52,693 nucleotides of DNA, from contig NZ_VIGX01000024.1 of assembly GCF_007858475.1 (NCBI RefSeq), forward strand, positions 1-52,693. Reading direction: 5' to 3'. The DNA comes from Tsukamurella conjunctivitidis (lineage in GTDB: Bacteria > Actinomycetota > Actinomycetes > Mycobacteriales > Mycobacteriaceae). Shown piece after piece: positions 33,642 through 42,146 of this stretch. The translations under genes and the position numbers were made by a program. The first letter of the stretch is position 1; every line of letters begins with the position of its first letter. A model generated the notes under the pieces. That model was not told where the DNA came from and searched no databases. It saw only the letters and a program-made list of their open reading frames with translations.

Positions 33642-35260
33642 TGCGGGCGCGCTCCGGCGTCGTGCCGAAGCGCGTCGTCGCCCTCGCCGTCGTGGGGAGC
33701 ATCCTCGCCGGATGCACGTCCCCACCGCCGGAGCCGGGCACCGTCGACTACGACGGGCCGGACCTGGTCAATCCCATGCGCGGCCAGTACGAGAACCTCC
33801 TGACGGAGCTGTTCCCCCAGGCCAGCGACCTCAACCGGGACCGGCCCGCGTGGCCCGGGACGCGCTTCGAGAGCGTCCGGATCCCGTGGCGGATGCTACA
33901 GCCGAAGGATCCGGCTCGGGTCCCCGCGAATGCGCCGGACACCGAGCGCTACGACTTCCGCCGCCTGGACGACGCCATCGCCGCAGCTGCGGCGAAGGGA
34001 CGCCAGTTCGGGTTCCGGATCACCGCTTTCGACTCCTGCTGCGATGCGACCGAGCCGGGCCAAACGGTCTCGATGGTGCCCGACTGGCTCCGGGCGACCC
34101 CCGGAGCGACGACCACTCGCAGCGCGGACGGTGTGAATTACGTCCTGCCGGAGTGGAACAATGCCTCCTATCTCGACAGATTCACCGCGCTCATCGCCGC
34201 ACTGGGGCGCCGGTACGACCGGGACGAACGCGTGGCGATGTACGAGATGTCCGGTTACGGCGACTTCAGCGAGAACCACGTGGCGTTCGCGCGGGATTCG
34301 CTGCAGGTGGCAGCACCGTCGCCCGAGACGAGCCGCGCCACGCTCGGCTACTACAGCCAGTACCGGGACCAGTACCTCACCTACGCGTCGGCGGAACGGC
34401 TGGTCGGGACCACGCTGCGGGCCTTCCCGTCGACCCAGATCGTGTCCACCATGGGCAACCCCGCGATCGCCGGCCTCCTGCTACGCGACAGTCCCGAAGT
34501 GCGGAACCTGCGCCGGCCCGTCGGCATCCGTTCGGACTCACTCGGCGCGCTGCCCATCCTCCCGACATGGGCGGAGAACCGCTGGTCGGAGTATGTGAAG
34601 AACCGTGACCCCTTGATCGGTGTGCTCGCGGAACGGTTCCGCTCTGCGCCGGTCATCACGGAGTGGCCGCCACAGCTGCTGTCCGGCGGCACGGTGCTCG
34701 ACTACTACCGACGCGGACTGTCGGACGTCGTGAACGGGCACGTGTCGCTGGTATCGAGCACCGGCTTCCCCGCGCAGAGCCGGCCGGAGCGCATGACCGA
34801 CGAGCAGTACGCGCTGTGGCAACGGGCGACGAAGTACGCGGGCTACCGGTACGCGGTGGACCGGGTGAACGTCACCGCGGCTGAGTCCGGCCTGCGCGCG
34901 ACGGTGCAGTGGGTCAACCGCGGATCCGCACCCACCTACGAACGCTGGCGGGTCTCCTACGAGGTGGTCACCGAGTCGGGGCGCAGTGTCGCCCGGGTGG
35001 ACGGCGCCCCGGACCTGCGGTCCATGGTGTCCACCCGGCCGTACCGGGACCTGACCGCATCGCCGCCGGAATCGGTGTCGACGGACACGGTGGAGCTGCC
35101 CACGCTGAAACCGGGGCGGTACATGCTGCGTGTCGTCGTGACCTGGGACGAGCACAAGCCCGGCGGCACGCACCGGGTGACGATGCCGCCGATGCAGTTG
35201 GCGATGCAGGGGCGCGGTGGGGACGGGGGCTACTCAGTCGGTTGGTTCCGAGTGGACTGA
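33638..35260 (+). CDS. Secreted lipoprotein with DUF4832-like/glycoside-hydrolase-like fold
   Basis: 540 aa (GTG 33638; ATG 33641 is equally possible). The signal peptide ends in a lipobox (GSILAGC, Cys near residue 26), so it is a lipoprotein. The body reads like the DUF4874/DUF4832 pair: NPMRGQYENLL, SVRIPWRMLQPKD, a TIM-barrel-like GFRITAFDSCCD, and MYEMSGYGDFSENH, with an acidic site reminiscent of family 42-type hydrolases. The C-terminal about 120 residues are a beta-sandwich-like region (VTAAESGLRATVQWVNRGSAPTYE). It may trim or bind the exported polysaccharide. Overlaps the Wzz-like gene by 4 bp. Confidence 0.8.
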   Translation: MMRARSGVVPKRVVALAVVGSILAGCTSPPPEPGTVDYDGPDLVNPMRGQYENLLTELFPQASDLNRDRPAWPGTRFESVRIPWRMLQPKDPARVPANAPDTERYDFRRLDDAIAAAAAKGRQFGFRITAFDSCCDATEPGQTVSMVPDWLRATPGATTTRSADGVNYVLPEWNNASYLDRFTALIAALGRRYDRDERVAMYEMSGYGDFSENHVAFARDSLQVAAPSPETSRATLGYYSQYRDQYLTYASAERLVGTTLRAFPSTQIVSTMGNPAIAGLLLRDSPEVRNLRRPVGIRSDSLGALPILPTWAENRWSEYVKNRDPLIGVLAERFRSAPVITEWPPQLLSGGTVLDYYRRGLSDVVNGHVSLVSSTGFPAQSRPERMTDEQYALWQRATKYAGYRYAVDRVNVTAAESGLRATVQWVNRGSAPTYERWRVSYEVVTESGRSVARVDGAPDLRSMVSTRPYRDLTASPPESVSTDTVELPTLKPGRYMLRVVVTWDEHKPGGTHRVTMPPMQLAMQGRGGDGGYSVGWFRVD

Positions 35261-35297
35261 GCTCGCTCGGTGGCGTGCCCGATACGCTGAACGCATC

Positions 35298-36401
35298 GTG
35301 CCCTCGCGCCCCGGCCTCCGCACCACGCTGCCCGCACTGCTGTCAGCGTGGTGGTCGGACGCGCCCACGTACGACGAGCGGATCACCTACCTGCGCAACC
35401 GCTCCCTGCTCGGACTCGTGCGCACGGTCGTGAGCATCTGCGCGTCCCTGCTCGGGCTGATGTCCTTCGCCCTCATGCTCGACATCGAGCCGCTGACCAC
35501 ACTGACCGTCGTACGACTGATCGTCTGCGGCGTCGTGGCGGTCGGATGGGCGGTGCGCTGGCAGGTGGGCCCCGTCCCCACCGCGCGAGAGGCCGGCGTC
35601 TTCGTCGCCACGGCGATCATCGCGATCTACGTGGCCAGCTCCGCCCAGACGGACCCCGTCGCGGCCGCGCTCGGCATCGCGAGTCTCGCGATGATCGCAA
35701 CCTTCGGCGCGCTCATCCTGTCGACCCGCGCCTTCGTTCTGAACTCCCTGCTCGTCGCCGCCGCGATCGCGGCATCGGCGCCGCCGGTGGCCGCGGAGCA
35801 CGGTGCCTTCCTGACCACCCTCGGGACGGGGATTCTCGTCGGTGCCACCATCGGCGTACCGGCGACGATGCAGTTCGGTATGTCCTTCTCCTGGCTCGAC
35901 ACCGCCGAGGCCGGGACGGACCAGCTGACCGGCATCCCCAACCGGCGCGGCCTCAGCACCCGCTGGGCGACGTGGGCGATGCGCCGCATGCCGGCCGCGG
36001 CGCACGTCGGCGTCCTCGTTCTCGATCTCGACCGCTTCAAGGACATCAACGACCAGCAGGGCCACGCCGCCGGCGACGAGGTGCTGGTCCGGGTCTCGCG
36101 CGTCCTGCGGGTCGAGGGCGCGGCCGACGACGCGATCGTCGCCCGCCTGGGCGGCGACGAGTTCGCACTGCTCGTGATGGGTCGGAGCACGCCGGCCTGC
36201 ATCGCGCTCGGCGAGCGGATCCGCCGCGGGGTGGCCTCCCTCCCGGCATCAGACGGGATCGTCGTGACGGCGAGCGTCGGGGTCGGCGTCGACGAGCACC
36301 CCGTGGTCGACGCCTCGCTGCTCGACACGCTGCTCGCCGACGCCGACCGCGCGATGTACACCGCGAAGCGGACCGGCGACGCGGTGGCCCTGGCCTCCTG
36401 A
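35298..36401 (+). CDS. Membrane diguanylate cyclase (GGDEF)
   Basis: 367 aa from GTG 35298. The N-terminal half has about six TM segments (about 35-200), followed by a GGDEF domain: DQLTGIPNRRGL, VLVLDLDRFKDINDQQGHAAGDEVL, intact RLGGDEFALLV, and TASVGVGV. It should make c-di-GMP from two GTP. The allosteric I-site RxxD five residues before GGDEF is absent (ADDA at that place). Placed 37 bp after the polysaccharide lipoprotein gene, it probably couples c-di-GMP to polymer production. A TACGCT box 9 nt before the GTG may be its own -10. Confidence 0.9.
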   Translation: MPSRPGLRTTLPALLSAWWSDAPTYDERITYLRNRSLLGLVRTVVSICASLLGLMSFALMLDIEPLTTLTVVRLIVCGVVAVGWAVRWQVGPVPTAREAGVFVATAIIAIYVASSAQTDPVAAALGIASLAMIATFGALILSTRAFVLNSLLVAAAIAASAPPVAAEHGAFLTTLGTGILVGATIGVPATMQFGMSFSWLDTAEAGTDQLTGIPNRRGLSTRWATWAMRRMPAAAHVGVLVLDLDRFKDINDQQGHAAGDEVLVRVSRVLRVEGAADDAIVARLGGDEFALLVMGRSTPACIALGERIRRGVASLPASDGIVVTASVGVGVDEHPVVDASLLDTLLADADRAMYTAKRTGDAVALAS

Positions 36402-36424
36402 CCCGGCGGTGCGGCACCGTCGGG
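36402..36424 (+). terminator. Hairpin after the GGDEF gene
   Basis: Starts one base after the stop codon: 9-bp stem (CCCGGCGGT / ACCGTCGGG, one G-U pair) with a GCGGC loop and no T-tract. It lies between two convergent genes and may serve both. Confidence 0.55.
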
Positions 36425-36436
36425 CCCGCGGAGCCG

Positions 36437-37417
36437 TCAGTCGCGGACGAGGCCCGGGAGGCGGCGGGTCATGATCTGCTCCGCCTCGGCGACGACGGTG
36501 CCCACCACACCGGCGACCGTGTCCACGGAGTCGATGAGGCCCTGAGTCTGGCCGGCCCACCACATCCCGTCGTCCATGCGGCCCTCGCCGAGGACGTTGG
36601 CGCGGCCGCGGGCACCGGAGGCGAGCTCGGCCACGTCGTCGAAGGTCGCGCCGGGGCGCTCGCCGATCTCGACGATCTGCTCGGAGACCGTGTTCCGCAC
36701 GACGCGCGCGGTGTTGTGGAAGTTGCGGAAGACGAGCACGGTGTCGCGCTCGGAGTTGGCGACGATCTGGTTCTTGACGTTCTCGTGGATCGGCGCCTCG
36801 GCGGTCGCCATGAACCGGGTACCCATGTTCACGGCGTCGGCGCCGAGGGCGAGCGCCGCGGCGAGGCCGCTACCGGTGGCGATGCCGCCGGAGGCGATGA
36901 CCGGAATGGACAGCGCGCGCACCGCGGCGGGGATCAGGATCAGGCCGGGCACGTCGTCCTCGCCCGGGTGGCCAGCGCACTCGAAGCCGTCGATGCTGAT
37001 CACATCGACGCCCTTGCGCTCGGCGGAGAGCGCGTGGCGGACGCTGGTGGCCTTGTGGATCACCTTGACGCCGGCCGCCTGGAAGTCGGGCAGGTGCGGC
37101 GCGGGGCTCGACCCGGCGGTCTCGACGATCGTGATGCCGGATTCGACGATGACCGCGCGGTACTCGTCGTACGGGACGGGGTTGATCGTCGGCAGGATCG
37201 TCAGGTTCACGCCGAAGGGCTTGTCCGTCAGGTCCTGCGTGCGCTTGATCTCGGCGGCCAGCGCCTCCGGACTCGGCTGGGTCAGCGCGGTGAGGAAGCC
37301 CAGCGCGCCGGCGTTGGCGACGGCGGAGATGAGCGGCGCGGTGCCCAGGCCCGTCATGCCGCCGCAGACCACCGGGTGGTCGATGCCGAACATCTCCGTG
37401 ATGCGGGTGCTGATCAT
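36437..37417 (-). CDS. Nitronate monooxygenase-like FMN enoyl reductase family protein
   Basis: 326 aa TIM-barrel flavoprotein. Marks: N-terminal MFGIDHPVVCGGMTGLGTAPLISAVANAGALGFL, PFGVNLTILP, the catalytic-His block GFECAGHPGEDD, IPVIASGGIATGSGLAAALALGADAVNMGTRF (phosphate/FMN binding). Family members oxidise alkyl nitronates (propionate 3-nitronate) or act as NADH:quinone reductases. Starts at ATG 37417. It follows the di-iron hydrolase-family gene on the same strand after 71 bp. Substrate not inferable. Confidence 0.9.
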   Translation of the reverse strand: MISTRITEMFGIDHPVVCGGMTGLGTAPLISAVANAGALGFLTALTQPSPEALAAEIKRTQDLTDKPFGVNLTILPTINPVPYDEYRAVIVESGITIVETAGSSPAPHLPDFQAAGVKVIHKATSVRHALSAERKGVDVISIDGFECAGHPGEDDVPGLILIPAAVRALSIPVIASGGIATGSGLAAALALGADAVNMGTRFMATAEAPIHENVKNQIVANSERDTVLVFRNFHNTARVVRNTVSEQIVEIGERPGATFDDVAELASGARGRANVLGEGRMDDGMWWAGQTQGLIDSVDTVAGVVGTVVAEAEQIMTRRLPGLVRD

Positions 37418-37488
37418 GCTGTGTCGTGGTCCTCTCGGGTGGCCGGTACTCGGCTCCCAGTGTTGCCGACGGGGCCGGGCCGTGCGGA

Positions 37489-38400
37489 TCAGGCCTCGGC
37501 GGCGCGGGCGGCGGGCGACGTGGCGAGGTACGCGACGGCCTGTGCCGTGGAGCCGATCGACGCGGGGTCGAAGCTGGGCTTGAAGTAGAGCAGCGTGAAC
37601 TTGATGACGTGCCGGATCTTGGGCAGCAGGTTCTTGTGCGAGGCCTTGAGGTACTCCCACCACAGGCGCGGGTAGGAGTAGCTGAAGTTCGGGTCCTTGC
37701 GCAGCAGGAAGCCCGACGAGCGGTGCAGGGTGAGGCCGAGGAAGAAGACCACGGTGAGCATCGCCCGGACGCGGTGGAGGTAGCTCGGGTCGAAGTAGTT
37801 CGCCACGTCGTGCGCGACGGACCGGTGCTCGACCTCTTCGGCGCCGTGCCAGCGGCAGATGTCGGCCATCACGGGGTTCACGTCGTAGCGGTCCCAGGCG
37901 TTGTTGAGCGCGAAGACGCCGAGAATCGCGGTGTAATGCTCGATGCCGGCGATGAGCCAGAGCCGCTGGACCATGTCGTTGTACTGCGCGCGATCCGAGC
38001 GGTAGCGTCGCGGCGCGAGGATCCGGCGGAAGATGTACTCGGCCTGCCGGGCCATGGGTGCGGTGTCGATCCCGCAGCGCTCCAGGTACTCCGCAAGGGC
38101 CCGGTCGTGCGATTCGGCGTGCATCGCCTCCTGGCCGATGAAGCCCCGCATCGTCCGGGCGAGGTCCTCGTCCTTCACGTACGGCAGCGCCTCGGTGTAG
38201 ACCTCGCAGAACCAGCGCTCGCCCTCGGGGAGCACCGCGTGCAGGACCGAGCTGACGATGTCGCTGGCGACGGGCTCGCCGGGGATCCACTCGAGGGGAA
38301 CGTTCTCCCAGTCGAATTCGACGTTGCGGGCGTGGATCTCCACGCCGACCGGCTCCGTGCCGGCACTCGCCGCGGACGACCTGTCATTGAGGGACACCAT
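37489..38400 (-). CDS. COG3687-type metal-dependent hydrolase (di-iron, ferritin-like)
   Basis: 303 aa. All-helical, with two ExxH-type metal motifs of the kind found in carboxylate-bridged di-iron proteins: GQEAMHAESHDR and GAEEVEHRSVAHDV, plus GIEHYTAILG. These match the family often annotated as predicted metal-dependent hydrolase (COG3687) in mycolic-acid bacteria. A hydrophobic segment (MLTVVFFLGLTLH) and the C-terminal PKIRHVIKFTLLYFKPSFDP suggest membrane contact. An SD (GGAG) lies about 7 nt before ATG 38400. The exact reaction is unknown; hydroxylation or desaturation is also possible for a di-iron protein. Confidence 0.82.
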   Translation of the reverse strand: MVSLNDRSSAASAGTEPVGVEIHARNVEFDWENVPLEWIPGEPVASDIVSSVLHAVLPEGERWFCEVYTEALPYVKDEDLARTMRGFIGQEAMHAESHDRALAEYLERCGIDTAPMARQAEYIFRRILAPRRYRSDRAQYNDMVQRLWLIAGIEHYTAILGVFALNNAWDRYDVNPVMADICRWHGAEEVEHRSVAHDVANYFDPSYLHRVRAMLTVVFFLGLTLHRSSGFLLRKDPNFSYSYPRLWWEYLKASHKNLLPKIRHVIKFTLLYFKPSFDPASIGSTAQAVAYLATSPAARAAEA

Positions 38401-38498
38401 TGCTCGGCTCCAGCCTGTCGGAACGATTCGTACACGGGTGTAGGAACTGGTTCCGAAGTCTGCTGCGCCCGCAGTGATATGTCAAGCGGTAGTTTCTA

Positions 38499-38756
38499 TC
38501 ACTCCTGGGCGTCGGCCGTCAGATCCGCGGAGTCCGCGAAGACCAGCGCGCCCGCCTCGGTGAGCACCGCCCACCGTCGGGCGGGCTCGGCGATGCGCTC
38601 GCCGTCGTACTCCGTGGCGACGGGGGTGAACTCACCGAAGTCGTCGACGATGCGGCCCCGGGCCTCGCGGTCCGAGCCGGCGAAGGCGACGACCGTGGTT
38701 CCGACCTCCAGGGCGGGGCCGGATTCCGAGGTGCTGTCGGTGCGCGTCGTGCTCAT
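38499..38756 (-). CDS. Small hypothetical protein (85 aa)
   Basis: 85 aa acidic protein (MSTTRTDSTSESGPALEVGTT...). VGTTVVAFAGSDREARGRIVDDFGEF reads like a small SH3-like/KOW-type beta barrel of the kind found in short regulatory proteins, followed by RWAVLTEAGALVFAD. The family is not recognised. It is encoded as a single gene between the di-iron protein and the divergent MFS gene. Coding is supported by a well-formed amino-acid pattern and an ATG start; no strong SD seen. Confidence 0.6.
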   Translation of the reverse strand: MSTTRTDSTSESGPALEVGTTVVAFAGSDREARGRIVDDFGEFTPVATEYDGERIAEPARRWAVLTEAGALVFADSADLTADAQE

Positions 38757-39112
38757 ACGATTCGTGCCTTCCGTGGGGCTGCTCCCCGCCGGCTGCTCGA
38801 CGGAATGGCGATCAGTACAGGCTGACAGTCGCTGACAGCAATCTTGTTCGTGATCTTCGGGAGAAGGATAAACACATCCAAGAGGGTCCTAGGAATGCAT
38901 GCACCAGCGGCGCGGGAAATTCCGACTTTCCCGCAGGTTCCGGTCTCCATCACCGACGAGTGTTCTCCCGGGGATGCGATCGCGCGCCGCACGGAGGGCC
39001 TCTTGCGGAATTGTCGGCCCGGTGGTTCGCTGGTCCTCGGCGCACGATGCGCCGCGGTTCCTGTTCCGTCCGGGGGTCGCTCTCACTCCCGTCAGGGCGG
39101 CCACGAGGCCGC
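38757..39112. promoter_or_regulatory. Divergent intergenic region with 8-bp direct repeat
   Basis: 356 bp between the 85-aa gene and the MFS gene. A direct repeat GCTGACAG occurs at 38821-38828 and 38831-38838, spaced exactly 10 bp, as an operator for a dimeric regulator might be. The stretch 38840-38900 is comparatively AT-rich. Open frames here lack credible protein character. Confidence 0.4.
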
Positions 39113-40312
39113 ATGTTCCGACGCACTCCTAACTCCGCACGTCCTGTTCTCGGGCTCTGGCTCGTCTACTTCGTCAACGGGGCGGTGCTGTCCAGCTGGG
39201 CGCCACGGATTCCAGAGGTCAAGGACCGCCTGGGGCTCTCCGACGCCGCGCTGGGTGCTGCGCTGTTCGGAGTCGCCGCAGGCTCGGTACCCGCGCTCCT
39301 GCTCACCGGTCGGCTACTGCACCGGGTCGACGGCGGGATCGTCTGCCGGGGATCCGCCGCCATCTTCGCGGCGGGGCTACCGGCAATCGCGACCGCGACC
39401 GGGCCCGTGAGCCTGGGCCTGATACTCGCCGCGCTCGGCGCCGCGTCGGGGGTGCTCGACGTCGCGATGAACACCACCGGAATCGAATTCCAGAAGCGGC
39501 GCACGGGCGGGCCGGTCCTCTCCCGCCTCCACGGCGGCTACAGCCTCGGGACTCTATGCGGAGCCGGGGGTGGAGCGGCGGCCAGCGGCGCCGGTATACC
39601 CGTCTCGATGCAATTCGCCGGCACCGCCGGAGTACTCCTCCTGCTCCTCGTCTGCGCGGGTCCGCACGTTCCGCGCACCGTCGAGCCTCTCGCCGGTCTC
39701 GCCCCGGCGCCGCGGGTGTCCCTGGCACGGGCGATCACGCCCGCGATCGCGGCCGTGGCCGTGGCGGGCCTGCTCCTCGAAGGAGTTCTCACCGACTGGT
39801 CGGCGCTGCTCGTCGCGCGGGACCACAACGCGGGCTTCGCAGTCGGGTCGACGGTGGTCGTCGCGTTCAGCGCTGCGATGTTCGTCTCCCGGTCGGGGGG
39901 CAACGGCATCGTCTCGCAGCTCGGGCGCGGGCGCTACCTCGTACTCGCCGCAGTGACCTCGACCGTCGGTACGGGCATCGGCGTGGTCGTCCCGGGTTGG
40001 CCGGCCACGTACGCGGGGGTCGTCATCGTCGGCCTGGCGCTCGGACCCGTGTTCCCCATCGCGCTCGAAGTCGCGACGGAAGGCACCCCCGGGTCGGTCG
40101 CGGGGGCGACGGCGGCGGTGAGTGCGGTCGGCTACCTCGCGCATCTCGGCGGCCCGCCACTGGTCGGCAGCCTCGCACAGCCCCTCGAACTGCCGGTCGC
40201 CATCGCCGTCCTGGGGACGGCCGCGAGCGCGGCGCTCACCGCGGGCGCATTCGCGGTCAGCCGACCCCGGCGTCTACCCGTGGACGGGGACGGAATGCGC
40301 GATGATCCGTAG
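39113..40312 (+). CDS. MFS transporter
   Basis: 399 aa with about 12 TM segments. The N-terminus (GLWLVYFVNGAVLSSWAPRIPEVKDRLGLSDAALGAALFGVAAGS) matches the MFS subgroup often annotated as fucose/inner-membrane YbjJ-like transporters, and the loop after TM2 reads TGRLLHRVDGG. Start ATG 39113 is taken where the membrane protein begins; the frame is open upstream without TM character. The stop lies past the in-frame upstream ATG (40302) of the esterase, so the two genes are probably co-transcribed. Substrate unknown. Confidence 0.87.
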   Translation: MFRRTPNSARPVLGLWLVYFVNGAVLSSWAPRIPEVKDRLGLSDAALGAALFGVAAGSVPALLLTGRLLHRVDGGIVCRGSAAIFAAGLPAIATATGPVSLGLILAALGAASGVLDVAMNTTGIEFQKRRTGGPVLSRLHGGYSLGTLCGAGGGAAASGAGIPVSMQFAGTAGVLLLLLVCAGPHVPRTVEPLAGLAPAPRVSLARAITPAIAAVAVAGLLLEGVLTDWSALLVARDHNAGFAVGSTVVVAFSAAMFVSRSGGNGIVSQLGRGRYLVLAAVTSTVGTGIGVVVPGWPATYAGVVIVGLALGPVFPIALEVATEGTPGSVAGATAAVSAVGYLAHLGGPPLVGSLAQPLELPVAIAVLGTAASAALTAGAFAVSRPRRLPVDGDGMRDDP

Positions 40313-40367
40313 GAGCTACCCGGGCCGTGCACCCTCGGTCCGGACCCCACCGGCGAACGGACGTCCG

Positions 40368-41348
40368 ATGAAACCTCACTGGATGGTGCTGCCCGCCGTC
40401 GTCGCGACCGTGACGGCTGTGCGGAGGACGCGCGCCCTGCGCGCCGTCGCGCCCGGGTTGCGCAAGCCCGCCGCGGCCCTCCTGCCCTCGCTGGGGCCGC
40501 TCACCCTCAGGGTGGTCCGCGCGATGCCGGCACCGCCCGCCGCCGCACCGACCGGGGGCGGCGTGACCGTGCGCAGGGAGGCCGTCGACGGCGGCCAGGA
40601 CGTCTACGTCTACACGCCCGTCGAGCCGAACGGCGGTGCGCTGCTGTGGATCCACGGCGGAGGTACGATCATCGGCTCCCCGGAGGTCGATCATCGGCGG
40701 TGCGTCCGGATCGCCCGCGACAACGGCGTCGTCGTGGTCAGCGCGCGATACCGGCTGGCGCCGGAGCACCCGTTCCCCGCCGGCCACGACGACTGTTTCG
40801 CCGCGCTGCGTTGGCTGCACGACGCCGCGGCGGACCTCGGGATCGATCCGGCACGCGTCGCGGTCGGCGGGGCGAGCGCCGGGGGCGGGCTCGCCGCCGG
40901 CGTCGCCCAGCGCGCCGTCGACGAGGGCGTCCCCGTCGCCTTCCAACTGCTGATCTACCCCATGCTCGACGACCGCACCACCATCCGGCCCGCGGATCAC
41001 CGCGGTGCCCTGACGTGGACCCGGCGCTCGAACGCCTTCGCGTGGGACGCCTACCTCGGTGCCGGGCACGCCGCCCGGGAGGTGCCCGCCTACTCCGCGC
41101 CCGCGCGGCGGACGGATCTCAGCGGCCTGCCGCCCGCGTGGATCGGCGTCGGCGAGCTCGATCTCTTCCACGACGAGGACCTCGACTACGCGCGCCGGTT
41201 GGAGGCGGCCGGGGTGCCGGTGGAACTCGTCGTCGAGCCCGGGATGTACCACGCCGCAGACCTGTTCGCCGCCCGCACCACGTCGATGCGGGCCTTCACC
41301 ACCGCAGCGGTCCGGGCGGTCGGACGGGGCGTCGGCCCGCGGAAGTGA
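40368..41348 (+). CDS. Alpha/beta-hydrolase esterase/lipase (HSL family, LipH type)
   Basis: 326 aa. HSL family marks: oxyanion-hole HGGGTIIGSPEVDHR, YRLAPEHPFPAGHDDC, nucleophile Ser in GASAGGGLA, catalytic Asp in GELDLFHDED, and catalytic His in PGMYHAAD. A hydrophobic N-terminus (WMVLPAVVATVTA) could anchor it. The start is uncertain: ATG 40368 is used; ATG 40302, in the same frame and overlapping the MFS stop, has a GGGGA SD-like stretch upstream and would add 22 residues. The mycolic-acid bacteria have many Lip esterases of this type. Confidence 0.87.
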   Translation: MKPHWMVLPAVVATVTAVRRTRALRAVAPGLRKPAAALLPSLGPLTLRVVRAMPAPPAAAPTGGGVTVRREAVDGGQDVYVYTPVEPNGGALLWIHGGGTIIGSPEVDHRRCVRIARDNGVVVVSARYRLAPEHPFPAGHDDCFAALRWLHDAAADLGIDPARVAVGGASAGGGLAAGVAQRAVDEGVPVAFQLLIYPMLDDRTTIRPADHRGALTWTRRSNAFAWDAYLGAGHAAREVPAYSAPARRTDLSGLPPAWIGVGELDLFHDEDLDYARRLEAAGVPVELVVEPGMYHAADLFAARTTSMRAFTTAAVRAVGRGVGPRK

Positions 41349-41360
41349 GCCGCGCCGGCG

Positions 41361-42086
41361 CTACGTCGCCGGCCGGTCCTGCGCGGCGATGAGGTCGAGG
41401 TCGCGGACGCAGAAGCGGTGGTGCTCGAAGGTCTCGTTCAGGACGGTGCCGAGGCACTGTCGTACCGTCCGCCCGCGCGCGTAGGGCGGCCAGACGTCGT
41501 CGCCGGGCACCGGCGCCGGCGCGGCGAGTTCTTCCGGCGCGGCCCGCTCGAGCCAGGCCTCGAGCTCGGCAGCCTGGGCGGCGCGCGCGGCGACGACCTC
41601 GTCGAGTTCCGGATCCGCCGTGAGATCGAGCCCGTGCGCTCCGCGATAGGGCTCGGCGTCCGGGCCCAGGCCCATCGGCGTGAAGAGGTCCGTCGAGCCG
41701 AGGCAGCACCGCCGGAACCAGGAGTCGTGGACGAAGACGAGGTGGCGCAGGGTCTGGATCGCCGACCACTCATGGTTGACGGTGCGGCGCTCGCTGCCGG
41801 GGGTGCGGCGGATCCGCTCGATCGTCGCCACCCAGGCGCCGTGGAGCATCCGCGCCGCACGGGCCAGGTCCGCAGTACTCTCGGAGCGGATCAGCGGTCG
41901 CACCGGATGGCGCCGGTCGAGCTCCGCCTCGACGTACCCGCCGACCTCGACACCATTGACCACGAGGCCGGTGACGAGGCCGTCGATCACGGCGTCACGC
42001 ATCACCACGCCGACCAGGCGCGCCCCGGACAGGTCGCACTCGCGGAACTCCACTCCGCGCAGATCCTCGTCGACGTACCGGGCCAT
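41361..42086 (-). CDS. DinB-family protein with short pentapeptide-like N-terminus
   Basis: 241 aa from ATG 42086. About residues 7-60 (DLRGVEFRECDLSGARLVGVVMRDAVIDG) look like a pentapeptide-repeat stretch. The rest is a DinB/YfiT four-helix bundle: NHEWSAIQTLRHLVFVHDSWFRR and ETFEHHRFCVRDLDLI supply the His residues that bind a metal in this family. DinB proteins are often thiol-dependent (mycothiol) transferases. ATG 42086 is preferred because TAGTAT lies 7 nt upstream, a leaderless arrangement. Confidence 0.85.
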   Translation of the reverse strand: MARYVDEDLRGVEFRECDLSGARLVGVVMRDAVIDGLVTGLVVNGVEVGGYVEAELDRRHPVRPLIRSESTADLARAARMLHGAWVATIERIRRTPGSERRTVNHEWSAIQTLRHLVFVHDSWFRRCCLGSTDLFTPMGLGPDAEPYRGAHGLDLTADPELDEVVAARAAQAAELEAWLERAAPEELAAPAPVPGDDVWPPYARGRTVRQCLGTVLNETFEHHRFCVRDLDLIAAQDRPAT

Positions 42087-42093
42087 GCTTCGC

Positions 42094-42099
42094 ATACTA
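42094..42099 (-). promoter_or_regulatory. Leaderless-type -10 box (TAGTAT)
   Basis: Minus-strand TAGTAT at 42099-42094, 7 nt before ATG 42086 of the DinB-family gene. No SD is seen. It suggests that transcription starts at the A of the start codon. Confidence 0.55.
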
Positions 42100-42146
42100 G
42101 GTCGGTGCACGCCCGACGGTGTCCGCGTGCGCGGGCCCGGCAGGGC

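Noticed and set aside
36413-36900. Antisense frame over the nitronate monooxygenase gene
   Set aside because: Shadow frame only; the minus-strand gene has clear FMN and catalytic motifs.
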